Source: Rhizobium sp. Root483D2 (GTDB lineage: Bacteria > Pseudomonadota > Alphaproteobacteria > Rhizobiales > Rhizobiaceae). Taken from it: DNA of 64,000 nucleotides. A model generated the notes under the pieces. It saw only the letters and a program-made list of their open reading frames with translations. It searched no databases and was not told the origin of the DNA. Numbering within the stretch: the stretch's first letter is position 1; each line of letters opens with the position of its first letter. The stretch lies in assembly GCF_001426685.1 (NCBI RefSeq), contig NZ_LMFB01000044.1, positions 207,410 through 271,409 on the forward strand, in the 5' to 3' direction. Of the stretch, positions 1 through 8,656 are shown piece by piece. The position numbers and the translations under genes are program-made.

Positions 1-470
1 ATCGCCGCCAGCATCAGCCCGTCGCCGAGCGGCGACGACGCGCCGCCTTGCATCAGGGCGAAGCCTGCCACCAGCGCGCTGCCGAGCGCCGAAAACAGCC
101 AGAATGCCGGCTTTGGCCGCTCGCCGCCGCGCAGCACGCCGAAGATCGCCGTCGAGAGCGGAAGCAGGCCGATGAAGACGATGGAATGGGCAGAGGTGAC
201 GTGCTGCAGCGCCAGCGCCGTCAACAGCGGAAAGCCCACCACCACGCCGAGCGCCACCACCACGAGTGAGACGATATCGGCGCGCGAGGGGCGCTTCTGG
301 CGGAAGGCGAGCAGCAGGCACAGCGCCAAAAGGCCGGCAATCGCTGCGCGCGCCACCGTCAGGAAGACCGGGTCGAGCTGCATGACCGCGACGCGGGTGG
401 CCGGCAGCGAGCCGCTGAAGATCACCACGCCGATCAATCCGTTGATCCATCCGCTCGCCATCCGGTCCAT
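1..470 (-). CDS. EamA/DMT-family permease, 3' part cut by window edge
   Basis: The minus strand is open from an ATG at 470 to the window edge and encodes MDRMASGWINGLIGVVIFSG and about 136 further residues, nearly all hydrophobic helices separated by short basic loops such as RQKRPSR. This is the pattern of the drug/metabolite transporter (EamA, 10 TM) superfamily in the inner membrane. About half of the usual ~290 residues are present, and the C-terminal half lies outside the window. It is divergent from a MocR-type regulator at 553, and the 82-base gap holds two inverted repeats. Such a permease/MocR pairing usually means the regulator controls the permease. The substrate cannot be told from sequence. 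Another ATG at 475 is in a different frame. Confidence 0.8.
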   Translation of the reverse strand, partial: MDRMASGWINGLIGVVIFSGSLPATRVAVMQLDPVFLTVARAAIAGLLALCLLLAFRQKRPSRADIVSLVVVALGVVVGFPLLTALALQHVTSAHSIVFIGLLPLSTAIFGVLRGGERPKPAFWLFSALGSALVAGFALMQGGASSPLGDGLMLAA

Positions 471-507
471 GTCATGCTCCTTCGTTGCACCCTTATCGGC
501 GGGAGCG

Positions 508-551
508 GCTGGCAAAACCAGCGACAATCATGTACAGTTTGGCAAAACTGT
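508..551. promoter_or_regulatory. Paired inverted repeats between permease and MocR gene
   Basis: Two inverted repeats lie back to back in the short divergent spacer. GCTGG-CAAAA-CCAGC is at 508-522. ACAGTTT-GGCA-AAACTGT is at 534-551 and ends two bases before the regulator's ATG at 553. They share the core GGCAAAAC. The second sits where an activator or auto-repressor would act on one or both genes. MocR-family proteins bind such repeated sites next to their own gene, so this is the likely operator; that assignment is inference. Confidence 0.5.
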
Positions 552-552
552 T

Positions 553-2001
553 ATGGTATCGGATCACATACAGATGCTCGACGATGTAAAGAATGGCACC
601 CGGATCGCCGCCGTCATCGCCGCGATCCGGCAGCGCATTGCCGGCCGCAGCCTGACCGCAGGCGACAAGCTGCCATCGATCCGGGCTTTGGCACGCAGCC
701 TGCAGCTGTCCACCTCCACCGTGGTCGAAGCCTATGACCGCCTGGCCGCCGAGGGCGTGATCCAGGCGCGTGCGGGCTCTGGCTTCTACGTGGCAAGCCA
801 GGCGGCACCGCTTGCCCTGTCGGAAATCGGCCCAAAGCTGGACCGGGCGGTCGATCCTTTCTGGGTCTCGCGGCAGTCGCTGGAAGCGGCGAACGCCGAT
901 CTGAAGCCTGGATGCGGCTGGCTGCCGCCCTCCTGGCTTCCGGACGACGGCATGCGCCGCGCCTTGCGGACGTTATCGCGCACCGAGGGCGCGTCGCTTG
1001 CCGACTACGGCACGCCGCTCGGCCTGCCGCCGTTGCGCCAACTTATCGCGCGCCGGATGAGCGAGCACGGCATCGACGCATCGCCGGACCAGATCATGCT
1101 GACCGAATCGGGCACGCAGGCGCTCGATCTCCTGTGCCGGTTTCTGCTCGAGCCCGGCGATACCGTTCTGGTGGACGACCCCTGCTACTTCAATTTTCAT
1201 GCGCTGCTGCGCGCACACCGCGCCCATATCGTCAGCGTTGCCTATACGCCGAGCGGCCCGGATATCGAGCAGTTCGCCAAGGTCTTGAGCGAGCACAAGC
1301 CGCGGCTCTACATCACCAATTCCGCCATCCACAACCCGACCGGGGCGGTGCTCTCCCCGGTGACGGCGCACCGGGTGCTGAAACTGGCCGAACAGGCGGG
1401 GCTGACCATCATCGAGGACGATATCTTCGCCGATTTCGAACATGCCGCTGCCCCAAGGCTTGCCGCCTTCGACGGCCTTGAGCGCGTCATCCATATCGGC
1501 AGCTTCTCCAAGACCCTGTCGGCTTCGGCGCGCTGCGGCTTCATTGCGGCCCGGCCCGACTGGATCGAGGGGCTGACCGACCTGAAGATCGCCACCACAT
1601 TCGGCGGCGGCCGTCTGACGGCTGAACTGGTGCTCAACGTGCTGCGCGACGGCAGTTACCGCAAACATATGGAAGGGCTGCGCCTGCGGCTTTCGCGCGC
1701 CATGACCGATGTCAACGCCCGGCTGAAAAACCTCGGGCTCGAATCCTGGATCGAACCGCAGGCCGGGATGTTCTTATGGGCAAGGCTGCCGGACGGGCTC
1801 GATTCGGCTGAGATCGCCCGGCAAGCGCTCATGGACAATATCGTGCTTGCCCCCGGCAACGTCTTCAGCCTGTCGCAATCGGCAGCCGGTTTCCTGCGGT
1901 TCAATGTCTCGCAATCCCAGGACAACCGCATCTTCGAGGTCCTGCGCAAGGCGATGGCCCGCAAGCCCGACATGGCCGCAGCAATACAGCGAATTGCCTA
2001 G
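553..2001 (+). CDS. MocR-type GntR/aminotransferase fusion regulator
   Basis: The 482-residue product has an N-terminal GntR winged helix (about residues 10-80, with the recognition stretch LPSIRALARSLQLSTSTVVE) joined to a class-I aminotransferase fold. The PLP lysine is in the segment HIGSFSKTLSASARCG and the substrate-side segment is NSAIHNPTGAVLSP. Such MocR proteins use PLP or an amino-compound as an effector rather than catalysing transamination. The ATG at 553 gives the normal N-terminus; the frame is open further upstream but that part has no family resemblance and overlaps the divergent gene. An ATG at 574 is an alternative. The stop overlaps the stop of the convergent GNAT gene by two bases. 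Confidence 0.85.
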   Translation: MVSDHIQMLDDVKNGTRIAAVIAAIRQRIAGRSLTAGDKLPSIRALARSLQLSTSTVVEAYDRLAAEGVIQARAGSGFYVASQAAPLALSEIGPKLDRAVDPFWVSRQSLEAANADLKPGCGWLPPSWLPDDGMRRALRTLSRTEGASLADYGTPLGLPPLRQLIARRMSEHGIDASPDQIMLTESGTQALDLLCRFLLEPGDTVLVDDPCYFNFHALLRAHRAHIVSVAYTPSGPDIEQFAKVLSEHKPRLYITNSAIHNPTGAVLSPVTAHRVLKLAEQAGLTIIEDDIFADFEHAAAPRLAAFDGLERVIHIGSFSKTLSASARCGFIAARPDWIEGLTDLKIATTFGGGRLTAELVLNVLRDGSYRKHMEGLRLRLSRAMTDVNARLKNLGLESWIEPQAGMFLWARLPDGLDSAEIARQALMDNIVLAPGNVFSLSQSAAGFLRFNVSQSQDNRIFEVLRKAMARKPDMAAAIQRIA

Positions 2002-2840
2002 CCCAGTTCGAAGGTCGTGATCCCGTATATCTGGCCAATCGGCAATTCCGGCGCCGGGCCGCGATACATCCGCGCCGTTTCAAACACGGGTTTCAGATTA
2101 TAGCGGTCGCAGAGCGCGCGGGCTGCCGCGTTCGGCTCGGGAATATCGAGAAAGACCTGGCCGCCGCCAACGCTGGTCACCAGTTTGCGGAAGATCAGGT
2201 CGGCATTCGTTTCGCTGTCGGCAAAGAGCGGCCCGACCTTGTGGCCTTCGCGGCAGGCGCGGATGGTGCCGTAGCCCAGGATTTCGGAATTGCGCAGCAG
2301 GGCGAAACTTTCGCGGCTGTCCATGGCTTTCAGCCATTCCCGCAGAAACGCGTCGCGGCGCGCCGGATTGAACCTTGCATCATAGTCGGCCAGCATCGGC
2401 ACCAGGACCGGCGAGACCGAGACCAGTTCGGTGCCGGGCGGCTCGGTGCATTGCACCTCGCCGCCATAGCGAAAATTGGCATGGGCATAGACGAAGCCGG
2501 ATTTGCGGTACGTGTCCTGCTGCGCCACCACGCCATCCAGCCCGACCGTCCGGCTGCCAGCTTCCACAAGCGCCCTTTGCCACAGCGCCAGACCGATCCC
2601 CTGCCCGCGAAAATCCGGATGAACCATGTAGAACCCGAGAAACGCATAGGTCTCGTCATAGCGCACCAGCGACAGGGCAGCCGCCATGATGCCGTCTTCC
2701 TCGGCAACCCAATAGCCGTCCGGATCCGCCGCCCAGAAGGCCGGCGCATCGTCGAGACCGGGGTTCCAGCCCTCCCTGGCCGCCCAGTCGATCAGGACAT
2801 CGAGATCGGCGCGGCTGGCTTTTCGGATGATCGGGGGCAT
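1998..2840 (-). CDS. Tandem GNAT-family N-acetyltransferase
   Basis: The 280-residue protein has an N-terminal GNAT domain with the acetyl-CoA loop in FYMVHPDFRGQGIGLALWQR (about residues 70-90) and a second, degenerate C-terminal half of the YitH/HSE1 type (ALLRNSEILGYGTIRACREG). Two-domain proteins of this kind acetylate small amines or act as amino-acid acetyltransferases; the substrate is unknown. I place the start at the ATG at 2840, which has AGGAG five bases upstream and the usual opening MPPIIRKASRADLD; a start at 2873 would add 11 residues without a ribosome-binding site. The gene converges on the MocR gene with overlapping stop codons. Confidence 0.8.
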   Translation of the reverse strand: MPPIIRKASRADLDVLIDWAAREGWNPGLDDAPAFWAADPDGYWVAEEDGIMAAALSLVRYDETYAFLGFYMVHPDFRGQGIGLALWQRALVEAGSRTVGLDGVVAQQDTYRKSGFVYAHANFRYGGEVQCTEPPGTELVSVSPVLVPMLADYDARFNPARRDAFLREWLKAMDSRESFALLRNSEILGYGTIRACREGHKVGPLFADSETNADLIFRKLVTSVGGGQVFLDIPEPNAAARALCDRYNLKPVFETARMYRGPAPELPIGQIYGITTFELG

Positions 2841-3016
2841 GGAGACTCCTGTTTGACAATGCAGACTACCCAAATAGCGCAGCTTGGCTATTGTCCACCA
2901 CCCGCAATGACGATTGTCGGCCGTTCGCCGTTGACAGCCATCGACAGCCGCTTGCCCGCAATCGACTTTCTGCTACAAAAGCCCTCCATAAAAGTCATAC
3001 AAATCGAGCGAAGCAC

Positions 3017-3943
3017 ATGAGCCCCATCCATATCTCGATCGTCGGCGTCGGCAAGATCGTCCGCGACCAGCATCTTCCTTCCATCGCCAAGAATGCGGAT
3101 TACAAGCTGATCGCCGCCGCCAGCCGTCACGGCGTCGTCGATGGCATCGACAATTTCAAGTCGATCGAGGCGATGCTGGAAGCGGTCCCGGAAATCGATG
3201 CGGTCTCGCTCTGCATGCCGCCGCAGTTCCGCTATGCCGCCGCCCGCACGGCGCTCGAAGCCGGCAAGCATGTCTTTCTGGAAAAGCCGCCGGGCGCGAC
3301 GCTGAGCGAAGTCGCAGATCTTCAGGCGCTGGCCGATCAGAAGGGCCTGTCGCTGTTTGCCAGCTGGCATTCACGCTATGCGCCTGCCGTCGAAGCGGCA
3401 AAGGCGTTCCTTGCCTCGACGACGATCAACGATGTGAAGGTGATCTGGAAGGAAGACGTGCGCCACTGGCATCCGAACCAGGACTGGATCTGGGCTGCCG
3501 GCGGCCTCGGCGTCTTCGATCCCGGCATCAATGCCCTGTCGATCGTCACGCATATCCTGCCCAACCCGCTGTTCATCACCGCAGCGACGCTGGAATTCCC
3601 GGAAAACCGCGACGCGCCGATTGCCGCCTCGATCGTGTTTACCGATGCCAACAACCTGCCTGTCTCGGCCGAATTCGACTGGCGCCAGACGGGCCACCAG
3701 AGCTGGGACATCGTCGCTGAAACCGATGCCGGCATGATGGTTCTGGCCGAAGGCGGCGCCAAGCTCTCGATCGATGGCAAGCTGGTGCATGACGAACCGG
3801 AACAGGAATACCCGGCGCTCTACGCGCGCTTTGCCGATATCATCAAGGCCAAGACATCCGACGTCGATCTGGCGCCGCTGCGGCATGTGGCAGACGCTTT
3901 CATGCTCGGACGGCGCAAGTTCGTGGATGCGTTCTTCGATTGA
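3017..3943 (+). CDS. Gfo/Idh/MocA oxidoreductase, D-galactose 1-dehydrogenase-like
   Basis: The 308-residue protein opens with a Rossmann NAD(P) fold (ISIVGVGKIVRDQHLPSIAK) and carries the family EKP motif in HVFLEKPPGATL near residue 90. A C-terminal alpha/beta substrate domain follows (residues ~120-300). The spacing of KI..DQHLP and its length near 305 residues resemble galactose 1-dehydrogenases of Pseudomonas and rhizobia, which oxidise D-galactose (or L-arabinose) to the lactone. That substrate is inferred from resemblance. The start at ATG 3017 matches the family N-terminus; the frame is open upstream to 2891 without similarity. A strong terminator follows 20 bases after the stop. Confidence 0.72.
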   Translation: MSPIHISIVGVGKIVRDQHLPSIAKNADYKLIAAASRHGVVDGIDNFKSIEAMLEAVPEIDAVSLCMPPQFRYAAARTALEAGKHVFLEKPPGATLSEVADLQALADQKGLSLFASWHSRYAPAVEAAKAFLASTTINDVKVIWKEDVRHWHPNQDWIWAAGGLGVFDPGINALSIVTHILPNPLFITAATLEFPENRDAPIAASIVFTDANNLPVSAEFDWRQTGHQSWDIVAETDAGMMVLAEGGAKLSIDGKLVHDEPEQEYPALYARFADIIKAKTSDVDLAPLRHVADAFMLGRRKFVDAFFD

Positions 3944-3962
3944 GCCTGTCGATGCGACATTG

Positions 3963-3997
3963 AAGGCCGCGCATGTTTTCGTGCGCGGCCTTTTTTT
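3963..3997 (+). terminator. Rho-independent terminator after the dehydrogenase
   Basis: An 11-bp perfect stem (AAGGCCGCGCA with TGCGCGGCCTT) closes an eight-base loop and runs straight into seven T residues. It stands 20 bases after the dehydrogenase stop at 3943. Confidence 0.9.
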
Positions 3998-4121
3998 GCC
4001 GCTTACAAATCTTGAATAAGTTTGTCGGCAAGAGCGATAATCCACTCTCCGTCATCTTCGCTTCGAATTGAACCCGACGACTCATTGCGGGTGACCGACG
4101 ACTCGACGCTTTTAGGAGGCT

Positions 4122-4571
4122 CTACGCCTTCTTCACCCAGCGCCCGTCCTGGTTCTGCTGCCAGTAGGTCAGCGCATGCCCCTCGCCCTTCAGCACCTTC
4201 CAGTGCGCCCGCGCGCCTTCCAGCTGGGCCTGGTCGTAGCCATCGAACATGAACACCACACGCTCGTAATCACCAACCGGCGGCGGCGTCGCGCCGTCGA
4301 TGATGAAGCGGACGGTGGCGTTGTTGCCGTTATCGCCGCCTGCGGTCAAAAGGATCGGCTGGTCGGCGGAAAATTCCGTGGCGTCCGTGCCGTGCGGCAG
4401 GAAACTGTCGTCGCGATAGGTCCACAGATGCGTGTCGAGCATGTCGCGGCGCTCGTCCCCCGCCGTCTGCACGGCGACGCGCCAGCCACGCTCGACACAA
4501 CGGTCGAGTAAGGGCGGCAGCGCGTCTTCGAGCTTGGATTCCGTCAGGTGGTAGAACAGGATTTCGGTCAC
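4122..4571 (-). CDS. holC: DNA polymerase III subunit chi
   Basis: The 149-residue protein matches the HolC family along its length: MTEILFYHLTES at the start, the central LLDRCVERGWRVAVQ, LWTYRDDSFLPHG, and the FMFDGYD segment, ending in WQQNQDGRWVKKA. Chi links the clamp-loader complex to single-strand-binding protein through psi and helps hand over primers. It lies 8 bases after pepA on the same strand, so the two are probably one transcript, an arrangement common in proteobacteria. A coding-like frame continues past its stop in another phase down to 4003 (see findings). Confidence 0.9.
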   Translation of the reverse strand: MTEILFYHLTESKLEDALPPLLDRCVERGWRVAVQTAGDERRDMLDTHLWTYRDDSFLPHGTDATEFSADQPILLTAGGDNGNNATVRFIIDGATPPPVGDYERVVFMFDGYDQAQLEGARAHWKVLKGEGHALTYWQQNQDGRWVKKA

Positions 4572-4579
4572 GTTGCGGG

Positions 4580-6076
4580 TCAGCCCTCGTAATTGGCGCG
4601 AACCAGCTCATCGAGCAGGCGCACGCCGAAGCCGGAGGCCCAGGACTGGTTGATCTCGTCAGTCGGCGAGCCCATCGCGGTACCGGCAATATCCAGATGC
4701 GCCCAGGGCGTGTCCTTGACGAAGCGCTTGAGGAACTGGGCTGCGGTGATCGAACCGGCATAGCGGCCGCCGGTGTTCTTCATGTCGGCAAATTTGCTGT
4801 CGATCATCTTGTCATATTCCTTGCCGAGCGGCAGGCGCCAGAGTCTTTCCTGCGTCGTCATCCCCGCCGCCGTCAGCTGGCCGGCCAGCGTGTCGTCATT
4901 GGTGAACAGGCCCGCATGATGGCTGCCGAGCGCCACCATGACGGCGCCGGTCAAGGTTGCAAGGTTGATCATGAACTGCGGCTTGAAGCGGTCGTTGCAA
5001 TACCAGAGCGCGTCGCACAGCACGAGCCGGCCCTCCGCATCGGTATTGATGATCTCGATCGTCTGGCCTGACATCGAGGTGACGATATCGCCGGGACGCT
5101 GGGCATTGCCGTCGGGCATGTTTTCCACAAGGCCGATGATCCCCACCACATTGGCCTTGGCCTTGCGGGCTGCCAGAACGTGCATCAGGCCGGTCACGGC
5201 GGCGGCACCGCCCATGTCGCCCTTCATCTCCTCCATGCCGGCGCCCGGCTTGATTGAGATGCCGCCGCTGTCGAACACCACACCCTTGCCGACGAAGGCC
5301 ACGGGCCGGTCCTTCGGCTTGCCGCCCTTCCATTGCATGATCGCCAGCCGCGGCGGCCGCACAGACCCCTGCGCCACGCCGAGCAGAGCGCCCATGCCGA
5401 GCTTCTTCATTTCCCGCTCGGTGAGGATTTCGACCTCGATGCCGAGCTTTTCCAGTTCCTTCGCCTTAGCCGCGAATTCGACGGGGCCGAGAATATTGGC
5501 CGGTTCGTTGACGAGGTCACGGGCGATGAAGACGCCTTCGGCGATCGCCTGCGAATGGGTGGCCGCCTTCTTGGCGGCGATCGCCGCGCCAGTGACGATC
5601 GTCACCTTCACCGGCTTGGGCGGGGTTTTCTGGTCGTCATCGTCCTTCTTGGTGGTCTTGTAGCTGTCGAAGCTATAGGCATTCATCTCCATGCCGAGGG
5701 CGAAATCGGCAGCTGCCTTGCCGGACACGTCCAGGCCGGGTGCATCGAGGAAAATCGCGACCTTGTCGGCGCCGCGAACCTTGGATGCCGCAGCCCCGCC
5801 GGCCTTCAGCCAGTCATGCGCCGTCAAATCAGCGGCATCGCCGATGCCGAGTACGAGAATGCGATCGACGGGTGCGCCCTGCGGCGCGACGATATCGAGA
5901 GCGCGCAGGGATTTTGCCTTGAACTTGGCGATTCGCGCGGCCTTGGCAATGATCGCCTCCGGATCGGCCTCCGCAGCGCCGGCCGCCTCTTTTCCGTCAA
6001 GAGTCTTGAGCAAGATGGCGAGGCCACCCGACAGGCGTGCTGATTTGCTGAACCCGATTTCAAATTTCAATGACAT
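4580..6076 (-). CDS. pepA: Leucyl aminopeptidase (M17)
   Basis: The 498-residue product carries the M17 signature [14 protein letters not shown] and the metal-binding stretches [17 protein letters not shown] and [11 protein letters not shown]. This family is a hexameric cytosolic di-zinc/manganese aminopeptidase that trims N-terminal residues from peptides. The N-terminal ~170 residues form the variable PepA_N domain and include a lysine/aspartate-rich patch ([11 protein letters not shown]) that looks lineage-specific. I place the start at the ATG at 6076, which has GGAG eight bases upstream and the family opening [12 protein letters not shown]; an ATG further up at 6214 would add 46 residues without similarity. 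It is followed closely by holC and is divergent from lptF. Confidence 0.93.
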   Translation of the reverse strand: MSLKFEIGFSKSARLSGGLAILLKTLDGKEAAGAAEADPEAIIAKAARIAKFKAKSLRALDIVAPQGAPVDRILVLGIGDAADLTAHDWLKAGGAAASKVRGADKVAIFLDAPGLDVSGKAAADFALGMEMNAYSFDSYKTTKKDDDDQKTPPKPVKVTIVTGAAIAAKKAATHSQAIAEGVFIARDLVNEPANILGPVEFAAKAKELEKLGIEVEILTEREMKKLGMGALLGVAQGSVRPPRLAIMQWKGGKPKDRPVAFVGKGVVFDSGGISIKPGAGMEEMKGDMGGAAAVTGLMHVLAARKAKANVVGIIGLVENMPDGNAQRPGDIVTSMSGQTIEIINTDAEGRLVLCDALWYCNDRFKPQFMINLATLTGAVMVALGSHHAGLFTNDDTLAGQLTAAGMTTQERLWRLPLGKEYDKMIDSKFADMKNTGGRYAGSITAAQFLKRFVKDTPWAHLDIAGTAMGSPTDEINQSWASGFGVRLLDELVRANYEG

Positions 6077-6398
6077 GAAGAACTCCAGAATTGCCTTGTG
6101 CCGGCCCCAGTCTGTTACCTGCCGGTTACAGTGGCAAACATTCGCCATCTCCCGCAACCCCGGAAACAGCTTCATGCACCGTTGTTGGTTTCGATGACCT
6201 TGGCAAGGCGCCACCTTATGTTTAGATGCTGTTAACTATCATTCTTTGCCGAGCCTTAGCCCTGCCCTTTTACAATTTGGTTATCGTGGAAAATTTGCAT
6301 ACCGGTTCATTCAGCGCGATAGGGACATCCGGCACGGCGATGTCCGCACTGGCGATAGCGAACCGGACGAACGGCAGGAAGATGGTCCAGGACCCCGT
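6077..6398. other. Intergenic region between divergent pepA and lptF
   Basis: The 322 bases must hold promoters for pepA (leftward) and the lpt operon (rightward). I see no convincing sigma-70 hexamer pair. One inverted repeat, GGACATC and GATGTCC, separated by nine bases, lies at 6323-6345 in the presumed lptF leader; it could be an RNA hairpin or a protein site. No coding signal is visible: the lptF frame is open upstream to 6246, but that part has no family resemblance. Confidence 0.5.
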
Positions 6399-7574
6399 AT
6401 GAAACTGATCGAGCGCTATATCCTGAAGCGGGCAACGGGCATGTTCTTTGCCACGCTTTTGCCGCTGATGGCGATTGTCTGGACGACGCAGGCTCTGACC
6501 AGCGTCAATCTGGTCACCGATAGCGGCCAGTCGACGCTTGCGTTCATGCGCCTTGCAACGCTCATTCTGCCCTCGATCATTCCCCTCATCCTTCCCTTCG
6601 CGCTGGTGATCGGCGTGGCGCAGACGCTGACGGCGATGAATGCCGATTCGGAGCTGACCGTGCTGAATGCCGCCGGCAGCTCGCGCATGACCATCATCCG
6701 GCCGGTGATCTATCTCGGCCTTGCGCTCAGTGCCCTGTCCTTCACCGTCGATAATTTCGTCGAGCCCTATTCCCGTATGGCCGTGCGCAAGATGATCGCC
6801 ACCGCGCATGCGGACCTTCTGTCCTCGGTCGTTCAGGAAAACACCTTCCGCAAGATCGGCGACGGCCTTTATGTCCAGGTCGCCTCGCGGCGCAATGGCG
6901 GCGTCCTGCATGGGATTTTCGTCGCCGATTCGCGCGATCCCGCCTATGAGCTGGTCTATTATGCCCGCGAGGGTGCGGTCGATGACAGCGGCTCGGCGCT
7001 GGTGATGAAGGATGGCGAGGTGCATCGCAAATTGCCCAATGGCAACGTCTCGATCATCAAATTCGACAGCTATGCTTTCGACCTCACCGACATGACCAGA
7101 ATGGCCGGCCAGGCGACGATCAGAGCCAAGGACCGTGACCTGCCCTTCCTGATCAATCCCGATCCGAAGGACCCGGTTTACGAGAAAAATCCGCAGGCGT
7201 TCAGCGCCGAGCTGCATCGGCGGCTAACGGAATGGACCTATCCCCTGATCTTTGCCCTGATCGCGCTGGTCTTCAGCAGCGATGCCCGCTCGCACCGGGA
7301 AGCCCGCGTGCATCCGATGATCACGGCCCTTCTGACCTGCCTGTTCATCCGCTGGACAACCTTCTATGCGGCCAATAGCGCGGAGGAATCGCGGTTTTTC
7401 ATTCCGGTCATGTATCTGATCCCGCTCGGGACCGGCTATCTGGCAATACGCCAGCTGATGGGCAACAGGCGGCTTGAAATTCCGCTCACGCTGGAGCAGA
7501 AGGTCAAGGAGATTCTGGTTCGCCTGCGCCTGACCAAGGCCAACCCGGCATCTGAGGGAAACCAGGTGCCATGA
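6399..7574 (+). CDS. lptF: LPS export ABC transporter permease LptF
   Basis: The 391-residue protein has the YjgP/YjgQ permease plan: MKLIERYILKRATGMFFAT leading into two to three TM helices, a periplasmic beta-jellyroll-like middle (about 140-260) and three more TM helices at the end. LptF with LptG and the ATPase LptB extracts lipopolysaccharide from the inner membrane and feeds it to LptC/A/D. The ATG at 6399 has AGGA nine bases upstream and gives the family N-terminus. The stop overlaps the lptG ATG by four bases (ATGA), so translation is coupled. The LptB, LptA and LptC genes are not in this window. Confidence 0.92.
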   Translation: MKLIERYILKRATGMFFATLLPLMAIVWTTQALTSVNLVTDSGQSTLAFMRLATLILPSIIPLILPFALVIGVAQTLTAMNADSELTVLNAAGSSRMTIIRPVIYLGLALSALSFTVDNFVEPYSRMAVRKMIATAHADLLSSVVQENTFRKIGDGLYVQVASRRNGGVLHGIFVADSRDPAYELVYYAREGAVDDSGSALVMKDGEVHRKLPNGNVSIIKFDSYAFDLTDMTRMAGQATIRAKDRDLPFLINPDPKDPVYEKNPQAFSAELHRRLTEWTYPLIFALIALVFSSDARSHREARVHPMITALLTCLFIRWTTFYAANSAEESRFFIPVMYLIPLGTGYLAIRQLMGNRRLEIPLTLEQKVKEILVRLRLTKANPASEGNQVP

Positions 7575-8656
7575 TCTTCACGACGCTCGGGCGTTATTTT
7601 TTCAAGCGATACGCGATCACCACATTCTGGTTCCTCGCCGGCATCTTCGCCTTGATCTTCATCATCGATTTCAGCGAACTCTCTAACCGGATGTCGCAGC
7701 TGCCGCGCTATTCAGTTGCCGGCGCGCTGTTGATGACGACGTTCCGCATTCCAATGATTCTACAGCAGACGGTGCCGTTCGTGGCTCTGTTTGCCGGCAT
7801 GGCGTCACTGATTTCGCTCAATCGCCGCTATGAACTGGTGGTGACGCGGGCAGCCGGAATTTCCGCCTGGCAGTTTCTGCAGCCATTCGTGATCGGCGCT
7901 TTCCTGTTTGGCATCGGAACCGTGATTGCGCTCAATCCGATTGCCTCCTGGGGCACCAAGCGGGCCGAAGCGCTTGAGGCCGAATGGGGCAGCTCGTCCT
8001 CGGCCACATCGGCGATCTCCATTCCGTGGCTGCGCCAGATCTATGGAAATGACGACACGATCATCGGCGCACGCTCCGTTCAGGACGAAGGCAAGACACT
8101 GGTCAATGTGACGGTGATCCATTTCGATCCGCTTGGCACGATCGTTTTAAGACAGGACGCCCAGTCGGCAAAACTGGAAGATGGTTACTGGCTTCTTAAC
8201 ACCGTCACGGAAACCCGCAACGGCGAGCTGCCACGCCGCCTCGCTACGGTACAGTTGCCGACTCACCTGAAGCCGGAATTCGTTCAGGAAACGTTGACGA
8301 AGGCTGATTCTATTCAATTTTTCGACTTGAGGCGCAAGATCGAAGTGGCGAAGTCGTTTGGCTTTCCAACCAATGCGATGGAAACCCAATTCCACTCCAT
8401 GCTGGCGCTCCCGCTGCTTCTGGTCGCCATGACGCTGATCGCTGCAAGCGTCTCGTTAAAATTTAGCCGGTTTAACCAATCGAGACCGGTAATTCTCGGT
8501 GGAATCCTGTCGGGCTTCGTGCTTTATGTCGTCACCGTGCTTGTCAAAGCATTCGGGAGCAGCGGCATAGTGCCTCCGTTCGTTGCAGCCTGGTTGCCAG
8601 TTGTTGTAGCGATGGCGCTGGGCTCGACGATTCTATTGCATGAGGAGGATGGCTAG
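7571..8656 (+). CDS. lptG: LPS export ABC transporter permease LptG
   Basis: The 361-residue partner of LptF begins MIFTTLGRYFFKRYAITTFW and has the same six-helix/periplasmic jellyroll layout, with the last helices after MALPLLLVAM-type segments (LHSMLALPLLLVAMTL as seen near residue 275). It forms the heterodimeric membrane part of the LptB2FG pump. Its ATG overlaps the lptF stop, and its own stop TAG shares one base with the GTG start of lptD. The three genes are therefore a tight operon that places two inner-membrane parts and the outer-membrane translocon of one pathway together. Confidence 0.92.
   Translation: MIFTTLGRYFFKRYAITTFWFLAGIFALIFIIDFSELSNRMSQLPRYSVAGALLMTTFRIPMILQQTVPFVALFAGMASLISLNRRYELVVTRAAGISAWQFLQPFVIGAFLFGIGTVIALNPIASWGTKRAEALEAEWGSSSSATSAISIPWLRQIYGNDDTIIGARSVQDEGKTLVNVTVIHFDPLGTIVLRQDAQSAKLEDGYWLLNTVTETRNGELPRRLATVQLPTHLKPEFVQETLTKADSIQFFDLRRKIEVAKSFGFPTNAMETQFHSMLALPLLLVAMTLIAASVSLKFSRFNQSRPVILGGILSGFVLYVVTVLVKAFGSSGIVPPFVAAWLPVVVAMALGSTILLHEEDG

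Noticed and set aside
172-552. N-terminal extension of the MocR gene to 172
   Set aside because: The extra 127 residues are low-complexity, overlap the divergent permease gene and include the operator region.
4060-4121. A tRNA-like GGGTTCAATTC on the minus strand
   Set aside because: No acceptor stem, anticodon arm or second half could be folded around it.
4022-4252. A 76-codon plus-strand frame between the dehydrogenase and holC
   Set aside because: It is rich in Ser/Arg/Pro, has no ribosome-binding site and overlaps holC in antisense.
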